A stretch of 64,000 nt of DNA, from the NCBI RefSeq assembly GCF_039349365.1, contig NZ_CP134977.1:129201-193200 (forward strand), read 5' to 3'. Shown here in pieces: positions 18,192 through 28,232 of this stretch; within the stretch, counting starts at the first letter, position 1, and the number at the start of each line of letters is the position of its first letter. The position numbers and the translations under genes were made by a program. A model generated the notes under the pieces. The model had not been told where the DNA came from, made no database searches, and was given only the letters and a program-made list of their open reading frames with translations. The stretch comes from Buchnera aphidicola (Shivaphis celti) (lineage in GTDB: Bacteria > Pseudomonadota > Gammaproteobacteria > Enterobacterales > Enterobacteriaceae).

Positions 18192-20624
18192 TTATGATAA
18201 TATCTGTAATAAATCAGAAAAAATACCGGCTGCGGTCACATTGTTTCCTGCACCGTATCCTCGTAGTACCAACGGTATAGGATTATAGTATTGACTATAT
18301 ATTGTTAACGCATTTTCTCCATTTTTAACAGTATAAAGTGGATCTGTTTTTTTTACAGAAGTTAATTTTACTTGACATATACCATTTTTTTTAATTGTTC
18401 CTATAAGTCTCAATACTTGATTTTTATCTTTTGCTATTTTATATTTTTCATAAAAAAATTTATCTAATTTAGATAATTCTGATAAAAATTCTTCTTTTTT
18501 TTTGATATTCATCATTTCTTTTGGAATGATAGGTGTAATTGCAATATCATGTAATTCTAGTTGATATCCGATTTCTCTAGCTAGTATCAGTAATTTTCGA
18601 GCTACATCTATTCCTGATAGGTCATCTCTTGGGTTAGGTTCAGTAAAACCTAATTTTTGTGCCATAATAGTTGCTTGAGAAATAGATATTCCTTCTTCCA
18701 ATTTTCCAAAGATAAATGACAGCGATCCTGATAAAATACCTTTAAATTTAATTAATTTATCTCCTGCATTAATTAAACTTTTTAATGTGTGAATAATTGG
18801 AATACCAGCACTAACGTTTGTTTCATATAAGAATTTTTTATTGACTTTATCGGATATTTTTCTAATATTAATATAATTTTTCCAACTTCCTGAATTAAAT
18901 TTTTTATTTGGAGTAATAATGTGAATTTTATTTTTTAAAATGGTATCATAGCAATCGGCTATAGTTTGACTTGCGGTACAATCTATTATTGTTGGATTAT
19001 ATAATGCTGCAGTTTTTAAATTATAAATAATTTTTTTTATGCAAAATTTTTCTTTTTTTTGATATAGCTGTTCTTTCCAGTTATTTAATTGAATTTTATG
19101 AGTATTAAATAACATATATTTTGAATTTGCTATGCCATAAATTTTAAATTGAATATTTTTTTGTTCAAGTATATTTTTTTGTTTTTGCACTTGTTGTATT
19201 AAAGCTGTTCCAACACCACCTATTCCGATTAAAAATATTTCAATAATTTTTTTTTTATGAAATATTTGATCATGTATAATTTTTATATTTTCTTGAATAT
19301 TATTATTATCAGTAACAATTGAAATTGCATATTGGGAAAATTCGTTATGAATATTTAATATATTTAAATTGGTATATTTTAATATAGAAAAAATTTTGTT
19401 TTTACACTTTATGTTACTTTTGATTGTATTGCCAATTATTGAAATAATTTTTATTTTTTTTTTAATAGTAATATTTTTTATTTTATTATTTTTTTTTTTT
19501 AACTGATCGTGTAACAATGTAATTTGTTGATTTTTTTTTATTGTAATATAAAAAAATATTGTTTCTTTTATTTTGGAATAACTTTGAAACAAGATGTGTA
19601 CACTGTTATTTAGAAATACTGAAAATATTTGGTTTGTTATTTCATGAATAGTCGTAGGTGTAACTACTTTAATTTTTATCATTATAATATTTTCAAGATA
19701 TGTTATTCCCTTTATTGTTTTTTTTTTCGGATGATTATTATTGATTATTGTTCCTGATTCATTTGGATATTTTGTATTTTTGATAATACATGGAATATTA
19801 TTTTTTGATAATGGAGAAATAGTATTTGGGTGTAAGACTTTTGCTCCAAAAAAAGATAACGCCTTTGCTTCATTATAAGATAAGTGTTTTAATACCCTTG
19901 CGGTAGAGATAACATTTGGATCTGTTGTGTAAATTCCATTTACATCAGTCCATATTTGACATACCTTTGCATTTAAAAGTACGGATAGTATTGCTGCAGA
20001 ATAATCTGAGCCATTTCTACCTAATGTTACTAGTTCTTGTTGTTCATTACCTGCAATGAATCCTGGCATGAAAATCAGATGTTTTTTTGGAATATTTACT
20101 TTTTCTATATTTAACTTTGATTTTTCAATGTTAACTTGAGCGTTTAATATGTCTCCTTTGGCTATAATTATTTTTTTTGGGTCAATCAGGAAAGTAGGAA
20201 TGTTTTTAGTAATAAAAATATTTTGCATAATTTTTATAGAAAAAATTTCTCCCATTGAGATAATTTTTGCATACAATTGATCACATTTATTATGTTTTTT
20301 TGTTTTTTTAATATTTTTCTGAATGTAATCAAATTTGTTTATGATATATGTAGTAATTGTTTTGTCGGGAAAGTTTTTTTTTTGATTTTTAATTCCACAA
20401 ATTATTTCAGAAAAAATTTTTTTTAATTTATGAAAAATTTCATCTGATGGGGAATTACATTTTATATTTTGTATTATTTGTTCTAAATAGTTTGTAACTT
20501 TTGCTGGAGCAGATAAGACAATTGCTAAATCTTCTTTTTGAAATTCTTGTTCAATGATTTTTGATACTTCTAAAAATTTGGTTGAATTTGCTACAGATGT
20601 TCCACCGAATTTAAGTATTTTCAT
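18192..20624 (-). CDS. thrA: Bifunctional aspartokinase I / homoserine dehydrogenase I ThrA
   Basis: A fusion enzyme of 810 residues catalysing the first and third steps of the aspartate pathway. The aspartokinase domain begins [14 protein letters not shown] and contains [14 protein letters not shown] and ATDPN/TTDPN-like motifs up to about residue 295. Two degenerate ACT-like segments occupy about 310-460. The homoserine dehydrogenase domain starts near residue 463 with the NAD(P)-binding [12 protein letters not shown] and includes NVSAGIPII and [11 protein letters not shown]. The ACT region, which carries threonine feedback in E. coli, is heavily diverged and Lys/Ile/Asn-rich. No thrL-like attenuator is visible upstream. 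Both catalytic domains look intact. Confidence 0.97.
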   Translation of the reverse strand: MKILKFGGTSVANSTKFLEVSKIIEQEFQKEDLAIVLSAPAKVTNYLEQIIQNIKCNSPSDEIFHKLKKIFSEIICGIKNQKKNFPDKTITTYIINKFDYIQKNIKKTKKHNKCDQLYAKIISMGEIFSIKIMQNIFITKNIPTFLIDPKKIIIAKGDILNAQVNIEKSKLNIEKVNIPKKHLIFMPGFIAGNEQQELVTLGRNGSDYSAAILSVLLNAKVCQIWTDVNGIYTTDPNVISTARVLKHLSYNEAKALSFFGAKVLHPNTISPLSKNNIPCIIKNTKYPNESGTIINNNHPKKKTIKGITYLENIIMIKIKVVTPTTIHEITNQIFSVFLNNSVHILFQSYSKIKETIFFYITIKKNQQITLLHDQLKKKNNKIKNITIKKKIKIISIIGNTIKSNIKCKNKIFSILKYTNLNILNIHNEFSQYAISIVTDNNNIQENIKIIHDQIFHKKKIIEIFLIGIGGVGTALIQQVQKQKNILEQKNIQFKIYGIANSKYMLFNTHKIQLNNWKEQLYQKKEKFCIKKIIYNLKTAALYNPTIIDCTASQTIADCYDTILKNKIHIITPNKKFNSGSWKNYINIRKISDKVNKKFLYETNVSAGIPIIHTLKSLINAGDKLIKFKGILSGSLSFIFGKLEEGISISQATIMAQKLGFTEPNPRDDLSGIDVARKLLILAREIGYQLELHDIAITPIIPKEMMNIKKKEEFLSELSKLDKFFYEKYKIAKDKNQVLRLIGTIKKNGICQVKLTSVKKTDPLYTVKNGENALTIYSQYYNPIPLVLRGYGAGNNVTAAGIFSDLLQILS

Positions 20625-20919
20625 TTATTTAATATCTCCGAACTACATGTAGTTATGCTATTTATTGTATAACATTTTTTTTAAATTGATCTTTAATAAA
20701 AATATTTAATAAAAAAATGATACTTATATTCTAAATTATGTTAAAATAAATTATTACCTTATATGATTTTATTTAATTTTAGAAAATATTTTTCAAAAAA
20801 ATTTTTGAAAATATTTTTAATAATTTTATTTTTTATTTTTTATTTTAATATATATTATGATGTATAAATTATCATAATGACTAAAAATACATTTTATTAT
20901 ATATTATAGGTCAAGTATT
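20625..20919. other. Divergent intergenic region thrA/truA
   Basis: 295 bp with no recognisable gene. It holds an imperfect long inverted repeat (about 20781-20818, built from AAAATATTT and TTGAAAATATT arms) and a second, shorter perfect one at 20854-20878 (ATTATGAT / ATCATAAT). Neither has the GC core or U-tract expected for a terminator. I see no leader peptide with threonine/isoleucine codon runs, so classical thr attenuation appears to be lost. The promoters of the thr operon and of truA must lie here. Confidence 0.6.
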
Positions 20920-21705
20920 ATGATTGAAAATACTAAAATTAAAAAATTTGCTTTAAGAGTGGAATATAATGGTAGTTATTATCATGGTTGGCAGAACCAA
21001 AAATCTGATATATTAAGTATTCAAAAAATAGTTGAAAAGGCTATATCAAATGTTGCAAATCACAAAGTTAGTGTAATATGTTCCGGTCGAACTGATGCTA
21101 AAGTACATAGTATAGGACAAATAATACATTTTACAACTGTTTCAGTTCGTAGAGATATTTCTTGGATTTTGGGTATCAATAGTTATTTACCCTCCGATAT
21201 TGCTGTACAGTGGATTGGCAGAGTGTCTAATAAATTTCATGCTCGTTATAGTGCAGTTTCACGTTGTTATAGATATATTATTTATAATAGTAATTACAGG
21301 TCTCCTTTTTTACATAATTATGCTAATCATATTTATAATAAACTAGATGTATATGCAATGTATCAAGCTAGTCAATATTTAATTGGAGAGTATGATTTTA
21401 GCTCATTTCGTTCTAGTACCTGTCAATCATATACAGCGTACAGAAAAATTATTTATACTAATGTTTTTAGTTTTAAAAATTTTATTTTTATTGATATTCA
21501 AGCGAATTCTTTTTTGCAATATATGGTAAGAAATATTGTTGGATGTTTGATTGAAGTTGGTAAAATGCACAAAAGATCTTATTGGATGCAATATGTTTTA
21601 AAAAAAAGAAATCGTAAATTTTGTTCGTTTACTGCTAAACCAAATGGTTTATATTTGCTGTCAGTTAAATATCCAAAGATATTTAACGTACCATGTAATA
21701 TATAA
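20920..21705 (+). CDS. truA: tRNA pseudouridine(38-40) synthase TruA
   Basis: Isomerises uridines at positions 38-40 in tRNA anticodon arms. The catalytic Asp is in CSGRTDAKVHS. Other conserved blocks are FALRVEYNGSYYHGWQ at the N-terminus, FHARYSAVSRCYRY in the middle and FLQYMVRNIVGCLIEVG towards the C-terminus. The 261 residues cover the usual length (270 in E. coli). The ATG at 20920 has a weak AGGT upstream (TTATAGGTCAAGTATT). It is monocistronic or co-transcribed with secA, 116 bp downstream. Confidence 0.96.
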   Translation: MIENTKIKKFALRVEYNGSYYHGWQNQKSDILSIQKIVEKAISNVANHKVSVICSGRTDAKVHSIGQIIHFTTVSVRRDISWILGINSYLPSDIAVQWIGRVSNKFHARYSAVSRCYRYIIYNSNYRSPFLHNYANHIYNKLDVYAMYQASQYLIGEYDFSSFRSSTCQSYTAYRKIIYTNVFSFKNFIFIDIQANSFLQYMVRNIVGCLIEVGKMHKRSYWMQYVLKKRNRKFCSFTAKPNGLYLLSVKYPKIFNVPCNI

Positions 21706-21821
21706 ATAATATGTGTTAATTTTTGTATTGATTGTTATAATTTTATTTACTTAAATTAATATATTTTATACATTTATTAATGTATCTATTTGTATTAATT
21801 TTATGAAGCGAGAGTAATTTT

Positions 21822-24310
21822 ATGTTTTTAGAAATATTTAATTTTTTATTTGGTGATACAAATAGTAGAAAGATTAATAGTATGAAAAAAATTGTTGATA
21901 AAATTAATATTTTGGAAGCATATATTAGTAAGTTATCAGATAATCAATTAAAAAAAAAACTCAATTTTTTAAAAAATCTTTATTAACTGGATGTTCATTG
22001 CGTAATTTATTGCCTGAGGCATTTGCTGTAGTTCGAGAATCTAGTAAAAGAATTTTTAATATGCGACATTTTGATGTTCAATTATTAGGTGGAATTGTTT
22101 TGCATAATAATTGTATTGCTGAAATGCGTACAGGAGAAGGTAAAACATTAACATCTACTTTATCTGCATATTTAAATGCTTTATTGGGTTTTGGAGTGCA
22201 TATTGTGACAATGAATGAATATTTAGCAAAAAGAGATGCAAAAAAAAATAAAGAACTTTTTGAATTTCTTGGTTTGACTGTTGGAATTAATTTATCTGGA
22301 ATGTCGATTCAACAGAAAAAAGAAGCATATTTATGTGATATCACTTATGGTACTAATCATGAGTTTTGTTTTGATTATTTACGTGATAATATGGTGTTTT
22401 CTAAGAAAGATCGTGTACAAAGAAAATTATATTATGTTTTAATTGATGAAGTAGATTCTATTTTGATTGATGAAGCACGTACGCCATTGGTGATATCAGG
22501 ACCTGTTCAAAAAAGTACAAAAATTTATCATATTATTAATAATATTGTTTTAATTTTGATTGAAAAAAATCAAAAAAATATGAAAGTTAATAAAAAAAAC
22601 GGATATTATTTTGTAGATGAAAAGAATAAACAGGTTTTTTTTACTGAATTGGGATTTATAGAAATTGAAAAACTATTAATACAGTATAAATTAATTTGTG
22701 AAAATGAATCTTTATATTCTATTAAAAATATTATATTTTTACAGTATGTTATTTCTTCTTTAAAAGCAAATATTGTTTTTAATTGTGATGTAGATTATAT
22801 TATAAAAAATAAAAAAATAGTTATTATAGATGAACATACTGGCAGAATGATGTTGGATAGAAGATGGTCAGATGGAATACATCAGGCAATAGAAGCAAAA
22901 GAAAAAGTAAAAATATTTAATGAAAATCAAACTTTGGCATCGATTACATTACAAAACTATTTTAAACTATATAATCGAATTTCTGGAATGACTGGAACAG
23001 CTTATACGGAAGAATTTGAATTTAAAATGATTTATAATTTGGATACAATAGTTATACCAACACATTGCCCGATGATTCGAAAAGATTTTTCTGATCTTTT
23101 GTATGTTTCTGAAGAAGAAAAAATTATTGCAGTGATTGAAGATATAAAAACATGTATTTCAAAAAAACAACCAGTTTTAGTTGGTACTACTTCAATTTAT
23201 AAATCAGAAATTATTTCTAAAAAATTATATCAATTGGGTATTAGTCATAATGTGTTAAATGCAAAGTGTTTAGAAAAAGAAGCAGGTATTATTGCAGAAG
23301 CTGGTAGATTAAGTGCTGTAACTATTTCTACTAATATGGCTGGAAGAGGTACTGATATTATTTTAGGAGGATGTTTAAATAAAAAGAAAAAATATTTTTC
23401 TAATTTTTTATATAAAAAAAATAAAGAAAATAATCAAAAAGAACATGATTATATTGTTTCAATAGGAGGATTACATATTATTGGAACTGAGCGTCATGAA
23501 TCAAGACGTATTGATAATCAATTACGGGGTAGATCGGGCAGACAAGGTGATCCAGGATCATCACGTTTTTATTTATCCATGGAAGATCCATTAATACGTT
23601 TATTTGTTTCAAAAAAAGTTCAGAAAATGATAAAAAATTTTGGTTTAAAATTTGGTGAACCTATTCAACATAATTGGATTAATAAACTTGTTTCTTATGC
23701 ACAAAAAAAAATAGAAAATCATCATTTTGAAACACGTAAACGATTATTAGAATATGATGATATTTTAGATAAACAAAGAAAGATTATTTATACTATACGA
23801 AATAATATTGTTAACATGAATGATATGACGTTAATTATTAAAAAACGATTATTAGAAATATTAACTAAAATGATTAATATATGTTGTCCGAGTCAAAATA
23901 TTAAACAATGGGATGTATCATTGATAGAAAAATTTTTAAAAAATGATTTTAATTTTTCTATTTCCATAATAGAGTGGTTTAATAAAAATAGAAAAAATTC
24001 TCGAGAAGATCTTGTTAATACTATTTACTCTCGTATGTTATATCAATATAATCGGTCAAAAAAAGTTTATGGAAGTGATTATTTATGTATTATAGAAAAA
24101 AATATTATGTTAAATACATTAGACTTTTTTTGGAGTGAACATTTATCTTTTATGGAATACTTACGTTCTGGTATACATTTTCAATGTTATGCGCAAAAGG
24201 ATCCTAAACAAGAATACATTAAGGAGTCATATTTTGTTTTTTCTAACATGTTAGATGTATTACAGTATACAATTTTTTCTAAAATTGTAAAAAAAATATT
24301 TAATGTATAG
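21822..24310 (+). CDS. secA: Preprotein translocase ATPase SecA, frame interrupted at an A10 tract
   Basis: The motor ATPase of Sec export. Translation from ATG 21822 gives MFLEIFNFLFGDTNSRK ... KLSDNQLKKK and then runs into TAA within about 12 codons after the A10 tract at 21950-21959. The rest of SecA continues in another frame. Reading one extra A restores the match (LSDNQLKKKTQFFKKSLLTG ... LLPEAFAVV) and gives 829 residues. Walker A (MRTGEGKT), DEAD-type LIDEVDSILIDEART, TNMAGRGTDIILGG and QLRGRSGRQGDPGSSRF are intact. The C-terminal linker and SecB-binding zinc motif of E. coli SecA are missing. Known endosymbiont practice is transcriptional slippage at poly(A); a homopolymer sequencing error is the alternative. 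Confidence 0.93.
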
Positions 24311-24393
24311 CACTATATTTTATTTAATTAATTTATTTTTTATTTTTTTTTGTAAATAAAATAATGGAATATTAATTTTTTTTGGAATAAAAA

Positions 24394-25437
24394 ATGCGTA
24401 TTGAAGAAAGTATTAAATTAGGATTTAAGGATGTTTTAATTCGTCCAAAACGATCTATGTTAAAAAGTCGATCTGAAGTAAATTTATGTAGGAGTTTTTT
24501 TTTTAAACATTCTAATATATTTTGGAAAGGTATTCCAATTATTGCGTCAAATATGGATACTATTGGCACATTTAATGTTGCAAAGGTTTTATCTGATTTT
24601 AAAATTTTAACAGCAATACATAAATATTATGATATTTCTGATTGGAAAAATTTTATTTCTTCTCTTCCAAAAGAAAAATTTAATTATATTATGATTTCTA
24701 CTGGTACTGCAAAAAAAGATTATATGAAATTAAAAAATATATTATCTCTTTCTCCATTATTAAAATTTATTTGTATTGATGTAGCCAATGGATATTCTGA
24801 ACATTTTGTACAGTTTGTAAAAAAAGTTCGAATGGATTTTCCTAATAAAGTGATTTGTGCTGGTAATGTAGTTACTGGAGAAATGGTTGAGGAGTTAATA
24901 CTTTCTGGTGTAGATATTGTTAAAGTTGGTATAGGATCTGGTTCAGTTTGCACCACGAGAATTAAAACAGGGATTGGATATCCTCAATTATCTGCTGTTA
25001 TTGAATGTGCAGATGCAGCACATGGTTTGAAAGGGCATATTATTAGCGATGGTGGTTGTACTGAATCTGGAGATATTTCAAAAGCAATAGGTGCTGGTGC
25101 TGATTTTGTTATGATTGGTGGAATTTTTGCAGGACATGTAGAATGTGAAGGATCTATGGTGCAAGAAAATAATCAGAAATTTATGGTGTTTTATGGTATG
25201 AGTTCTAAATATGCTATGTGTTTACATAAAGGAAAAGTTGATGATTATAAAACTGAAGAAGGAAAAGTAGTAAAAATATTAATCAAGGGTTCGATAAAAA
25301 ATACTATACATGATATATTAGGTGGTATACGCTCTACTTGTACTTATGTTGGGGCTACTACAATTAAAGAACTAACAAAGCGTACTACATTTGTTCGTGT
25401 TTTTGAGCAGGAAAATAAAATTTTTAATAATCATTAA
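24394..25437 (+). CDS. guaC: GMP reductase GuaC
   Basis: NADPH-dependent reductive deamination of GMP to IMP, allowing purine interconversion. The 347 residues equal the E. coli length and align end to end ([21 protein letters not shown] to [10 protein letters not shown]). The active-site cysteine lies in [18 protein letters not shown], and phosphate/nucleotide-binding glycines lie in [14 protein letters not shown] and GADFVMIGG. In E. coli several genes (mutT, yacG, zapD, coaE) separate secA from guaC; here secA and guaC are adjacent, so those genes are absent from this position. Confidence 0.97.
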   Translation: MRIEESIKLGFKDVLIRPKRSMLKSRSEVNLCRSFFFKHSNIFWKGIPIIASNMDTIGTFNVAKVLSDFKILTAIHKYYDISDWKNFISSLPKEKFNYIMISTGTAKKDYMKLKNILSLSPLLKFICIDVANGYSEHFVQFVKKVRMDFPNKVICAGNVVTGEMVEELILSGVDIVKVGIGSGSVCTTRIKTGIGYPQLSAVIECADAAHGLKGHIISDGGCTESGDISKAIGAGADFVMIGGIFAGHVECEGSMVQENNQKFMVFYGMSSKYAMCLHKGKVDDYKTEEGKVVKILIKGSIKNTIHDILGGIRSTCTYVGATTIKELTKRTTFVRVFEQENKIFNNH

Positions 25438-25454
25438 ATATTTTAATATGTTAC

Positions 25455-25482
25455 TTGACATGATAATATATAAAAATATTAT
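25455..25482 (+). promoter_or_regulatory. Candidate sigma-70 promoter of aceEF
   Basis: A perfect -35 TTGACA (25455-25460) is followed after 16 bp by TATTAT (25477-25482). The spacer and -10 carry a 9-bp inverted repeat (ATAATATAT at 25463-25471 and ATATATTAT at 25481-25489), which may be simple AT palindromy or an operator. No pdhR gene is nearby. Confidence 0.55.
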
Positions 25483-25555
25483 ATATTATAATGTGAGTAA
25501 TGATTATTTTTTATGTTTTATATTTAAATAAAATTTAATACTAGGAATCATAGAT

Positions 25556-28219
25556 ATGATAAAACACTTTTTTTCGGATATCGATCCTATTGAAACAGTT
25601 GAATGGATAGATTCTATAGAATCAGTAATACTAAAAAATGGATTATATCGCGCTCGTTTTATAATACATCAGTTAATAAAAAAAATTAGAAAATACGATT
25701 CTGAAAATTCAATAAATACTTTGGTAACAGATTATATTAATACGATTCCGTTGAATTTTGAACCAGATTATCCAGGAAATTTAGAGATTGAAAAAAGAAT
25801 TCGATCTGTTGTAAGATGGAATGCTATTATTATGGTTTTACGTGCTTCTCAAAAAAATTTAGATTTAGGGGGACATTTATCTTCTTTTCAATCTGCTGCT
25901 ACTATTTATGAAGTTTGTTTTAATCATTTCTTTTATGCGAAAAATAAGAATCATGACGGAGATTTAATTTATTTTCAAGGTCATATTTCTCCTGGAATTT
26001 ATTCACGTGCTTTTTTAGAAGGACGTTTGACAGAAAAACAATTAGATAATTTTCGACAAGAAACTTTTGGTCATGGCCTTCCTTCATATCCTCATCCAAA
26101 ATTAATGCCAAATTTTTGGCAATTTCCTACAGTTTCTATGGGATTAAGTCCTATTAATGCAATTTATCAAGCAAAATTTTTAAAATATCTTGAAAATAGA
26201 AATTTAAAAAACACAAATAACAGAACTGTTTATGCTTTTTTAGGTGATGGAGAAATGGATGAACCAGAATCAAAAGGTGCAATTACTATTGCAGCGAGAG
26301 AAAAATTAAATAATTTGATATATGTTATTAATTGTAATTTGCAAAGATTAGATGGACCAGTAATTGGAAATGGGAAAATTATTGACGAATTAGAAAGTAT
26401 TTTTTATGGTGCGGGATGGGAAGTAATTAAAGTAATTTGGGGAGATCATTGGGATCATTTATTAAAAAAAGATAATAGTGGGAAATTAATTCAATTAATG
26501 AATGAAACGGTAGATGGAGATTATCAAAATTTTAAATCTAAAGATGGATCTTATATTAGAAAACATTTTTTTGGTAAATATTCTGAAACTCTACAATTAG
26601 TTCAAGATATGTCTGATGAAGAAATTTGGATGCTTAATAGAGGAGGACATGATCCTAAAAAAATTTTTGCAGCTTTTCATAAAGCAAAACAATCAAAAGA
26701 TAAACCAGTAGTAATTTTAATTCATACTATAAAAGGATATGGAATGGGAGATGTAGCAGAAGGAAAAAATGTTGCGCATCAAGTGAAAAAAATGAATATT
26801 CATGAATTAAAATATTTTTGTAAACGATTTGATGTTCCAGTTCAAGAAAATTTAATTCCCTCACTTCCCTTTATTAAGTTCGAAAAATCTTCTCCGGAGT
26901 ATATTTATTTACACGAAAAAAGGAAGGCATTAGGAGGATATATTCCAAAAAGAATAACTCGGTTTACAGAAGAATTGTTTTTACCTAGTTTAAATGATTT
27001 TTCTTCTTTATTTGTCCAACAAAAAAAAAAGATTTCTACAACTATTGCATTTGTTCGTATATTAAATATTTTATTAAATTTTTCATCTTTAAAAAATAGA
27101 ATTGTTCCTATCATTGCCGATGAAGCTCGTACATTTGGAATGGAAGGTTTATTTAGAAAAATTGGAATTTATAATCCTCATGGTCAAAAATATATTCCTC
27201 AAGATAAAAATCAATTATTATATTATAAGGAAGATCAAAAAGGACAAATATTACAGGAAGGGATTAATGAACTAGGAGCAGCTGCTTCATGGTTAGCTGC
27301 AGCTACTTCATATAGCAATAATAATTTTCCAATGATTCCATTTTATATCTATTATTCAATGTTTGGATTTCAAAGAATCGGTGATTTGTGTTGGGCTGCT
27401 GGAGATCAACAGGCTAGGGGATTTTTGATTGGAGGAACTTCTGGTCGGACTACTTTAAATGGAGAAGGATTACAACATGAAGATGGACATAGTCATATTC
27501 ATTTTTTAACAATACCAAATTGTATTTCTTATGATCCTGCATATGCATATGAGATAGCTGTTATTATACACAATGGTTTAATAAGAATGTATGGAGAAAA
27601 ACAAGAAAATATATATTATTATATTACTACTATGAATGAAAATTATTATATGCCAGAAATGTTAAAAGGAATGGAAGTCGGTATTATTAAAGGAATATAT
27701 AAATTAAATTCTCTGATAGGTAAAAAATATAAAGTACAACTATTAGGGTCAGGAGCTATTTTAAGAAGTGTAATTCAGGCCGCACACATTTTATATAATG
27801 ATTATTGTATTAGTTCAGATGTTTACAGTGTGACTTCTTTTACTGAATTAGCTCGTGATGGACAAGATTGTGAAAGATGGAATATGTTACATCCTTTTAA
27901 AAATCCAAAAGTTCCATATATTACAACAGTTATGAATGATGCTCCAGCAATAGCTGCAACTGATTATATGAAATTATTTGCTGATCAAGTACGGAAATAT
28001 ATACCAGCCAAGACCTATCGAGTGTTAGGAACAGATGGATTTGGTTGTTCAGATAGTAGGAAAAATTTACGTCAGTATTTTGAAATTCATGCTCATTATA
28101 TTGTAATTGCTGCATTGACAGAATTATCTAATCACTGCATCATAGATAAAAAAATTATTGTTGATGCGTTAATAAAATTTAATATTAATACAGAAAAAAT
28201 CAATCCAATTTTTGTATGA
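25556..28219 (+). CDS. aceE: Pyruvate dehydrogenase E1 component AceE
   Basis: The thiamine-diphosphate E1 subunit that decarboxylates pyruvate and acetylates the lipoyl group of AceF. The 887 residues equal the E. coli length. The ThDP motif GDGEMDEPESKG runs to the NCNLQRLDGPV segment. The catalytic/regulatory loop is in GGHDPKKI-HTIKGYGMGD-HQVKKMN. The C-terminal domain has YSMFGFQRIGDLCWAAGDQ, GGTSGRTTLNGEGLQHEDGH and SVTSFTELARDGQDCERW. It is the first gene of aceE-aceF, with lpdA following. It is one of the best-conserved proteins in the window. Confidence 0.98.
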   Translation: MIKHFFSDIDPIETVEWIDSIESVILKNGLYRARFIIHQLIKKIRKYDSENSINTLVTDYINTIPLNFEPDYPGNLEIEKRIRSVVRWNAIIMVLRASQKNLDLGGHLSSFQSAATIYEVCFNHFFYAKNKNHDGDLIYFQGHISPGIYSRAFLEGRLTEKQLDNFRQETFGHGLPSYPHPKLMPNFWQFPTVSMGLSPINAIYQAKFLKYLENRNLKNTNNRTVYAFLGDGEMDEPESKGAITIAAREKLNNLIYVINCNLQRLDGPVIGNGKIIDELESIFYGAGWEVIKVIWGDHWDHLLKKDNSGKLIQLMNETVDGDYQNFKSKDGSYIRKHFFGKYSETLQLVQDMSDEEIWMLNRGGHDPKKIFAAFHKAKQSKDKPVVILIHTIKGYGMGDVAEGKNVAHQVKKMNIHELKYFCKRFDVPVQENLIPSLPFIKFEKSSPEYIYLHEKRKALGGYIPKRITRFTEELFLPSLNDFSSLFVQQKKKISTTIAFVRILNILLNFSSLKNRIVPIIADEARTFGMEGLFRKIGIYNPHGQKYIPQDKNQLLYYKEDQKGQILQEGINELGAAASWLAAATSYSNNNFPMIPFYIYYSMFGFQRIGDLCWAAGDQQARGFLIGGTSGRTTLNGEGLQHEDGHSHIHFLTIPNCISYDPAYAYEIAVIIHNGLIRMYGEKQENIYYYITTMNENYYMPEMLKGMEVGIIKGIYKLNSLIGKKYKVQLLGSGAILRSVIQAAHILYNDYCISSDVYSVTSFTELARDGQDCERWNMLHPFKNPKVPYITTVMNDAPAIAATDYMKLFADQVRKYIPAKTYRVLGTDGFGCSDSRKNLRQYFEIHAHYIVIAALTELSNHCIIDKKIIVDALIKFNINTEKINPIFV

Positions 28220-28232
28220 GAGGTAAAGTGCA

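Noticed and set aside
20781-20818. Imperfect AT-only inverted repeat upstream of truA considered as a terminator
   Set aside because: No gene ends nearby in either direction (both neighbours start here), and there is no GC core.
21998-24310. Treating secA as a shorter gene starting at TTG 21998
   Set aside because: The upstream 58 codons in the other frame encode the normal SecA N-terminus with its own ATG, so the interrupted-frame explanation is better.
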